DNA from: Deltaproteobacteria bacterium
Lineage (GTDB): Bacteria; Desulfobacterota; Syntrophia; Syntrophales; Smithellaceae
DNA length: 10,716 nucleotides
NCBI GenBank assembly: GCA_019136325.1
Contig: JAGVUJ010000007.1
Span: 1-10,716 of the forward strand
Reading direction: 5' to 3'
How positions within the stretch are numbered: position 1 is the first letter of the stretch; each line of letters begins with the position of its first letter. Shown here one piece after another: positions 6,175-10,716 of the stretch. Below the pieces are notes generated by a model. The model did no database searches. It was not told the origin of the DNA and saw nothing but the letters and a program-made list of their open reading frames with translations. A program made the translations under genes and the position numbers.

Positions 6175-7056
6175 TTATACCTCCCGAAGATTAAGATTTT
6201 TCCAGAGTTGTTGAATATCATCGCCGCTTGGGGCATCGATTTCAACAACCGATTTTTTCTGTATTTGCGCCTGTGTGACGGCATTGTCGTAGCGAATCCG
6301 TCCGGCAATTCGCGCGCCTAATCCCGCAGCATTTTCTTCAATACGCTCAGTCATGTCGGGATTGATATCCCATTTGTTGACGCACACAGCTGCTGGAATT
6401 TGAAAATGACGGGTAAGGCCCAGCACCCTTTCCAGATCGTGTTCGCCCGAAACTGTTGGTTCCGTGACCACCAGAACCTGCGAAGCACCGGTCACCGAGG
6501 CAATAACCGGACAGCCGATGCCGGGAGGACCATCCACAATAATCAATTCACAATTTTCTTTTTCCGCGATGGCGCGGGCTTCCCGCCGCACGGTGGAAAC
6601 CAATTTGCCGGAGTTTTCAGCGGCCACCCCCAGACGCGCGTGAACCATCGGCCCCAGACGCGTATCGGAGACAAACCACTTGCCGCAGTTGCAATCCGGG
6701 AAATCAATCGCTTTTTCCGGGCACATTTCCACGCAAACTTTGCAGCCCTCACAGGCAACGGGATCCACGGCAAATAAAAGCTCTCCCTGAAAATTCTGCT
6801 TACTGTGAATGGCATTAAAGCGGCAAACGTCTTTACAAATACCGCAGCTGATACAGTCGGTTTGACGGATAACAGCTTCATGACCGCTGATAAATTCGTG
6901 TTCTTCCTTGATTTGCGGTGTCAGGACTAAATGCAAGTCGGCCGCATCCACATCGCAATCACAGATCACCGAACGCTTTGCCAGCGCTACCAGTGATGCC
7001 GTAACGCTTGTTTTCCCCGTACCTCCTTTTCCGCTGATTATTACCAATTCCTTCAT
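6175..7056 (-). CDS. MinD-superfamily ATPase with inserted ferredoxin domain (first copy)
   Basis: This 293-residue protein is a COG1149-type ATPase in which two 4Fe-4S motifs are inserted into a MinD/ParA-like P-loop fold. The deviant Walker A GKGGTGKTS spans 9-17. CDCDVDAADLH (32-42) follows, then the clusters: Cys68/71/74/78 and Cys102/105/108/112 followed by Pro. Walker B is in IIVDGPPGIGCPV, and TEPTVSGEHDL is the usual downstream motif. The ATG at 7056 (MKELVIISGKGG) fits family starts and has GAGG (7070-7067) ten bases upstream. ATGs at 7062 and 7065 are closer to that site; 7065 would give an ATGA overlap with the methyltransferase stop. It is paralogous to the ATPase at 8923-9765. 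Paired copies of this type occur in ORP operons of Desulfovibrio, and here it probably couples ATP hydrolysis to cluster or electron transfer onto the scaffold or NifX-type protein. Confidence 0.85.
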   Translation of the reverse strand: MKELVIISGKGGTGKTSVTASLVALAKRSVICDCDVDAADLHLVLTPQIKEEHEFISGHEAVIRQTDCISCGICKDVCRFNAIHSKQNFQGELLFAVDPVACEGCKVCVEMCPEKAIDFPDCNCGKWFVSDTRLGPMVHARLGVAAENSGKLVSTVRREARAIAEKENCELIIVDGPPGIGCPVIASVTGASQVLVVTEPTVSGEHDLERVLGLTRHFQIPAAVCVNKWDINPDMTERIEENAAGLGARIAGRIRYDNAVTQAQIQKKSVVEIDAPSGDDIQQLWKNLNLREV

Positions 7057-7061
7057 GGCCA

Positions 7062-7691
7062 TCATTCCTCAATATCCGGCGATAGGTTTGTTCTGCCGGC
7101 CACAAGCATGTCCTGCAAGTCGCTTTGATGTTCTCTTACAGTGAATCCGCGTTCGACCAGGATGGTCTTCATCTCCGCCAGGGTGCCGCCGCTGACGTCG
7201 TGGTATCTTCCTTCGCGCTCGTGAATCCTGTCCAATATCGCGAGTCCCTTTTCGTTAAAATCGCTCAACACGATTTTACCATCCGGCGATAGAAGTCGTG
7301 TGAATTCATCACAGACCTTGCGGATAGAGGAAAGGTGATGAATCATGTTCACGGCGAAAATCACATCAAAAAAACCGTCGTTACAGGGGATGGATTCAAC
7401 ATCGGCGATGAGGAAAGTCACCTGCGACTGAAATCCATAATACATCAGGTTGAGCAGGGCGAATCTCTGTTCCGCTACGGAAATATCCAAAGAGAAAAAT
7501 TTATATCCTGCCTGCGCCAGAGCAAGCGTGAAATAGCCCTTGCCCGTACCGGCTTCCAGAATGTTGCCCGCTACAGGCAACGATTTTTCAATGATAAAAG
7601 AACGCTCCAGATCGATATTGTATCCGAATGTCCGGTAAAGCGCGACACGTTTCTGATATTTTATGTGATTTTCGATAATGTCCTTTTGCAT
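7062..7691 (-). CDS. class I SAM-dependent methyltransferase
   Basis: This 209-residue protein has a Rossmann-fold methyltransferase core: the SAM-binding motif I ILEAGTGKGYFTLALA near residues 44-59, an acidic residue after the second strand (SLDIS), IADVES, DVIFAVNMIHHL as motif IV/post-motif, and LSPDGKIVLSDF. This is the Methyltransf_11/25 type; substrate is unknown and may be small molecule, protein or RNA. The ATG at 7691 has AAGGA (7698-7702) six bases upstream; a TTG at 7697 is less likely. It lies 15 bases after the radical SAM gene and its stop overlaps the region of the next gene's starts, so it is translated in coupling with both. Confidence 0.85.
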   Translation of the reverse strand: MQKDIIENHIKYQKRVALYRTFGYNIDLERSFIIEKSLPVAGNILEAGTGKGYFTLALAQAGYKFFSLDISVAEQRFALLNLMYYGFQSQVTFLIADVESIPCNDGFFDVIFAVNMIHHLSSIRKVCDEFTRLLSPDGKIVLSDFNEKGLAILDRIHEREGRYHDVSGGTLAEMKTILVERGFTVREHQSDLQDMLVAGRTNLSPDIEE

Positions 7692-7706
7692 CGTCAATCC
7701 TTCATC

Positions 7707-8657
7707 TTATTTTCTTTCCGCTATCTTGTAAAACAAGCCTTGTTCGGCGCGCATTGCAATGATGAGCCGCTTATCTAAAAGACTTTTCAGCTTTTTGGCC
7801 ACGTCGTGCGGATGCAATCCCATCCCGGTACTGATTCCCTCGAGTGTGCATGGTCTTCTGGCCAGAAGATCCAGAATGTCTTTGTCTGAGGATTCCACCC
7901 CATTTATTCCGGAAAGATCAGAGGATGTTGCGTTTTGGAGAATGTCGACCGGACATAAAAACAAACGGGCAAGTTTCTGCAATTGTCTGACGTCAACGGG
8001 ATGGGCAAAATCTTCATAGGCTGGACGGCTCACGGTATTAATTTGAACTTTTTCGATATGAATTTTATTGACCCATGCCGCCATTTCTTTTACTTCTTCC
8101 GCCATACCGTTAATTCCCGAAAGCAGGAGAATTTCCAGCCAGATGTGTCCTGTAAATTGTTTTGAAAAATCAATCAGCCCCTGAATCACTCGTTCGAAAG
8201 AAATATCTTTGTGCGGACGATTGACGTATTGGAAAAGTTGCTCATTGCCGGCATCCAGCGAAGGAATGACGATATCCGCCTTCATCAATGATTGGCGGAC
8301 CTCCGGCAGATAAAGCAGAGACCCGTTGGTCAGAACGGCTACCGGAATGTTCGTCCTTTCTTTTATCTTACCGATGATTTCACCGATGGATGCGTGCAGG
8401 GTTGGTTCTCCCGAACCGGCAACGGTGATGTAATTGCATTCAAACTTCGTTAATAACTTTTCTTCGATTTCCGACAACACATCAGCCAAAGGAACATAAT
8501 CGAGCCTTACGGTCGTTTTATTTGTCGTTTTTCCCAGTTGACAGTAGATACAATCATACGTGCAGGTTTTATACGGCACGATGTCCACTCCCAGCGACTT
8601 TCCTAACCTGCGGGACGGGACAGGACCATAGACATATTGATAGACTCTTTCTGACAT
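7707..8657 (-). CDS. radical SAM protein, COG0731-like, with C-terminal winged-helix-like domain
   Basis: This 316-residue protein has the radical SAM cluster motif C-x3-C-x2-C as CTYDCIYC (Cys32, 36, 39), preceded by YGPVPSRRLGKSLGVD, which is typical of the COG0731 group often annotated as wyosine/[tRNA-Phe imidazoG37] synthetase-related. GSGEPTLH (81-88) and NGSLL also fit the fold. The last ~60 residues (LLARRPCTLEGI to the end) look like a winged helix-turn-helix. The ATG at 8657 has GGAG, overlapping the FmdB stop region, about six bases upstream; an extension to 8762 would run through the FmdB gene in another frame and is rejected. True wyosine synthesis in bacteria is not expected, so a role in cofactor or protein modification is possible, but the substrate is unknown. 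Confidence 0.85.
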   Translation of the reverse strand: MSERVYQYVYGPVPSRRLGKSLGVDIVPYKTCTYDCIYCQLGKTTNKTTVRLDYVPLADVLSEIEEKLLTKFECNYITVAGSGEPTLHASIGEIIGKIKERTNIPVAVLTNGSLLYLPEVRQSLMKADIVIPSLDAGNEQLFQYVNRPHKDISFERVIQGLIDFSKQFTGHIWLEILLLSGINGMAEEVKEMAAWVNKIHIEKVQINTVSRPAYEDFAHPVDVRQLQKLARLFLCPVDILQNATSSDLSGINGVESSDKDILDLLARRPCTLEGISTGMGLHPHDVAKKLKSLLDKRLIIAMRAEQGLFYKIAERK

Positions 8658-8658
8658 T

Positions 8659-8916
8659 TTAATCTCCACAAGGGGCTTGACCGCATCGTTGCTTTGCACC
8701 GCAACAGGTTGTTCCCGTTTCTTCAAAGGAACAGCTTTTTGCAGTGTCGCGCATACTGACACCGGCTGACTTCATAATAAAACCACTGCCGCCGCTAACG
8801 ATTCTTTGTACGTCAGCTCTACATTCGGGACATATCCTGATAGGCGCATCTTTCATGCTTTGTTGCCTTTCAAAACGTAGACCGCACTTGCTGCATTCAT
8901 ATTCATAAGTCGGCAT
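8659..8916 (-). CDS. FmdB-family zinc-ribbon protein with Cys-rich tail
   Basis: This 85-residue protein starts MPTYEYECSKCGLRFE, the FmdB/CxxC_CXXC_SSSS family signature, and has the second zinc knuckle CPEC after RI. The knuckles (Cys8, Cys11, Cys29, Cys32) probably bind zinc. A stretch VSGGSGF follows, and the tail from about residue 60 has unusual cysteine content (SCSFEE, TTCCGA, RCGQAPCGD). AAGGA (8926-8930) lies nine bases before the ATG. The gene starts seven bases after the MinD-type gene and ends one base before the radical SAM start, so it belongs to the same transcript. FmdB proteins are small regulators or chaperone-like partners of unclear function. Confidence 0.85.
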   Translation of the reverse strand: MPTYEYECSKCGLRFERQQSMKDAPIRICPECRADVQRIVSGGSGFIMKSAGVSMRDTAKSCSFEETGTTCCGAKQRCGQAPCGD

Positions 8917-8922
8917 TTGTTC

Positions 8923-9765
8923 TTATCCTTTCTTTTTCGAATTGGCAATTTTCTCTAAAAGATTTTCAAAACGTTCCCGGTATTGAGGCAGGGCATCCAC
9001 CATCAGAATTCCCCGTGAATAATTTTCCGCAATTTGCCGGTCATCGGGAATTTCCATCAGAATGGGAACGTTTTCCTTTCGACAGAATTCATGAACGCGG
9101 TTATCACCGCTCCCCATTCGATTGACAAGAACGCCAAAGGGCAGATTCAACTCTCTGACCATATCCACCGCCAGCGATAAATCGTGCAAACCGAAAGGCG
9201 TCGGTTCCGTTACCAGTAGAACAAAATCCGAATCCCTGATCGCGGCAATAACCGGACAGGATGTGCCGGGCGGGGCATCTAAAATAGCCGGAGCATCAAC
9301 CGGCAACGTATTTTTTACGGCGCGGATAAGCGGTGGAGCCAACGCCACGCCAACATTTAGTTTTCCCGTAACCAGCGTGATATTCTCCGTGCGCGACGTT
9401 TCAACAACACCGATACGCCTGTTTTTTTCACTGATGGCCTTAGTGGGACAGACCAGCGTGCACCCGCCGCAGCCGTGGCACATTTCCGGAAACACAAGCG
9501 GCGTTGTTCCAAAAGTGACAATGGCGGAGAACTGGCAGATTTTCGCACACTCACCGCAGCCGTTGCAGAGTTCTTCATTGACATCCGGCACGGGGAGGCC
9601 GATGGTTTTTTCAGAATGCCCCGATGTTTTTAAAAATAAGTGGGCATTGGGTTCTTCCACGTCGCAGTCCGCAAGACACACATCTCTCTTAAAGACACGC
9701 GCCAGATTGACGCTGACCGTGGTTTTTCCGGTCCCTCCTTTTCCTGATGCAACGGCCAGCTTCAT
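8923..9765 (-). CDS. MinD-superfamily ATPase with inserted ferredoxin domain (second copy)
   Basis: This 280-residue protein is of the COG1149 type, like 6175-7056. Walker A GKGGTGKTT (8-16) is followed by DCDVEEPNAH (33-42), the EEPN variant usual in one of the two paired paralogues. Inserted clusters are Cys67/70/73/77 and Cys96/99/102/106 followed by Pro. AILDAPPGTSCPV and TEPTPFGLHDL follow in the expected order. The ATG at 9765 overlaps the upstream stop by ATGA, with AAAGGAG about 11 bases upstream. Its presence beside a second, different MinD-ferredoxin ATPase suggests a heteromeric complex, as proposed for the ORP complex. It may be soluble or peripherally attached, possibly to the adjacent membrane protein. 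Confidence 0.85.
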   Translation of the reverse strand: MKLAVASGKGGTGKTTVSVNLARVFKRDVCLADCDVEEPNAHLFLKTSGHSEKTIGLPVPDVNEELCNGCGECAKICQFSAIVTFGTTPLVFPEMCHGCGGCTLVCPTKAISEKNRRIGVVETSRTENITLVTGKLNVGVALAPPLIRAVKNTLPVDAPAILDAPPGTSCPVIAAIRDSDFVLLVTEPTPFGLHDLSLAVDMVRELNLPFGVLVNRMGSGDNRVHEFCRKENVPILMEIPDDRQIAENYSRGILMVDALPQYRERFENLLEKIANSKKKG

Positions 9766-10459
9766 AGGATTTTACTCTCCTTTGGGTTGATCCAGAGCAG
9801 AGGGAAAACGATATCGCTGGTGCAGCAGGGAACCCATACCGCCAGAAATAAAAAAAACGCGATCAGTATGGTGGTAACTACATCAACGGACGTACCCAAC
9901 GCCATTAAAACGTGAAATAAGGAAGCCCATGTACTCAGAAGCACATGTCCCGCATGGGGAATTCTGGTATGCGATATGACAAACCCTAAAGCGATGCCGG
10001 CCAGCGCCAGAGGGTTCACCAGCCACCATTTTTCAATGAAGCCCAGATGAACGCCCCGATGCGGGAGTTCCAGCAGCCATTCCCCGATGTAGGGAATAAA
10101 CGAATCGCTGAATGTGGCAATGCCGATTGAGCCGATATAACCGATTATGATGATTTGCAAGATATTGCCGCGCGAATGCATTCTATACATGGCAGTGGTA
10201 ACCAGGGCGCTCAGCAAAACGTGTAACGGATGCATTGTCCAGAAAAGCCCGGAGGAAAACTCCCGCGGCACCTGAAACTGGATGAATGCAGCCATAATGA
10301 CGATCCCGGTTACTGTACCGAACATTGTGAACGGTGCATGCAATTTAAGCAACAGTTTGTGGCCGCGTTCAATCCAATAAAAAATCCTGCATGACGGCTT
10401 TTGGCAAAATATTCGGTCTGACGAACAAAACAGGTTATGCCTTCCGACGGCATTTTCAT
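9762..10459 (-). CDS. His-rich multi-pass membrane protein, with likely frameshift near the start
   Basis: This is a protein of unknown function, with about six hydrophobic helices between roughly 10345 and 9800. Histidines are frequent near helix ends (LHAPF, MHPLHVLL, LPHRGVHLGF, PHAGHVLL, LFHVLM), and VPCC sits before the last helix, suggesting a possible metal or haem site. The membrane frame has no credible in-frame ATG or GTG before its first helix. The only start with good context is the ATG at 10459, which overlaps the TrmO-like stop as ATGA and has GAGGG upstream, but it is in another frame. It reads 25 residues to AGFF at a run of six T (10384-10379); one extra T would join it to YWIERGHKLLL in the membrane frame. 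This may be a sequencing error, a real mutation or programmed slippage. Its stop overlaps the next gene by ATGA. Confidence 0.6.
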
Positions 10460-10716
10460 GAACGGTACCCTCGTTTTCCCCTTTTTGCTGCTGTGGATTC
10501 ATCCACCTCATCCTGCCAGCCGTTTTTCCGGATATCATGCAGATCGAATTTTGCCGTATAGGGCTTGATGTCCAAAAGCGGAGTTCCGTCGAGAATGTCA
10601 ATTCCATCCACATAAAGGATATTGTCCTCTATACGGATGAGTTCTACAACGCTAAGCCCAAGAGGATTGGGACGACCCGGCGCGCGTGTGGAAAATATTC
10701 CCCGCTCCACGTCCTG
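10456..10716 (-). CDS. TrmO/TsaA-like protein, C-terminal part
   Basis: The visible 86 residues (plus stop) form the core of the UPF0066/TrmO family, which in E. coli methylates N6-threonylcarbamoyladenosine-37 of tRNA using S-adenosylmethionine. Signature stretches are RGIFSTRAPGRPNPLGLS and VDGIDILDGTPLLDIKPY. The N terminus lies beyond the right edge; sequence right up to 10716 stays in frame (QDVERGIF), so the GTG at 10710 is internal. The end, GKRGYRS, suggests the short single-domain form. Homologues of this family are common in metal-cofactor gene clusters of anaerobes, so the tRNA role is not certain here. It is the first gene seen in this run of minus-strand genes, and the promoter is outside the window. 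Confidence 0.85.
   Translation of the reverse strand, partial: QDVERGIFSTRAPGRPNPLGLSVVELIRIEDNILYVDGIDILDGTPLLDIKPYTAKFDLHDIRKNGWQDEVDESTAAKRGKRGYRS

Noticed and set aside
8658..8762. N-terminal extension of the radical SAM protein to 8762
   Set aside because: It would read through the FmdB gene in another frame; the ATG at 8657 has its own GGAG site and begins the family-typical N terminus.
9122..9790. 222-codon open frame on the plus strand
   Set aside because: It lies opposite the MinD-ferredoxin gene, shows no family motifs and no Shine-Dalgarno context; it is an antisense shadow of a strongly coding frame.

Overview
This window comes from a strictly anaerobic bacterium, most likely a Desulfobacterota-type (deltaproteobacterial) sulfate reducer, syntroph or relative. 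That rests on gene content: MinD-type ATPases with built-in ferredoxin domains, a NifX/ORP-type protein, MetV-like and HdrD-like proteins, an apparent selenocysteine codon and a CRP/FNR-type operator. There is no direct taxonomic marker, so the placement is an inference. Every gene I can support lies on the minus strand and is read from right to left. Spacing is operon-like, with ATGA stop/start overlaps and Shine-Dalgarno sequences that overlap the preceding stop codon.

In transcription order, the right part (10716 to about 3270) is one long gene train. It holds the C-terminal part of a TrmO/TsaA-like tRNA methyltransferase, a His-rich multi-pass membrane protein with a likely frameshift near its start, a MinD-ferredoxin ATPase, an FmdB zinc-ribbon protein, a COG0731-type radical SAM protein, a class I SAM methyltransferase, a second MinD-ferredoxin ATPase, an IscU/NifU-like scaffold, an Mrp/Nbp35 ATPase, a NifX-family protein and an MBL-fold hydrolase. 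It ends with a small thioredoxin-like gene containing an in-frame TGA in a U-x-x-C motif. The paired MinD-ferredoxin ATPases, Mrp and NifX-family protein recall the 'orange protein' (ORP) operons of Desulfovibrio. Here they sit with scaffold, radical SAM, zinc-ribbon and selenoprotein genes, which suggests assembly or handling of an Fe-S or mixed-metal cofactor.

The left part (3236 to 751) continues with a hotdog-fold thioesterase, a MetV-like protein and an HdrD-like iron-sulfur protein. The last two suggest electron transfer linked to methylene-tetrahydrofolate reductase. Overlapping the end of the HdrD-like gene is a decayed copy of the thioesterase 3' end (about 657-754), so similar thioesterase sequence flanks the metV-hdrD pair in direct orientation. 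Position 501 to 1 is the N-terminal part of a CoA-disulfide reductase/NADH oxidase-type flavoprotein. Its 5' region carries a near-consensus FNR-type palindrome spaced as a class II activator site.

The most notable item is the 84-codon candidate selenoprotein at 3270-3524, which normal gene calling would miss because TGA is read as stop. No rRNA, tRNA, CRISPR array or insertion sequence was seen, and no gene-free stretch exceeds 300 bases.
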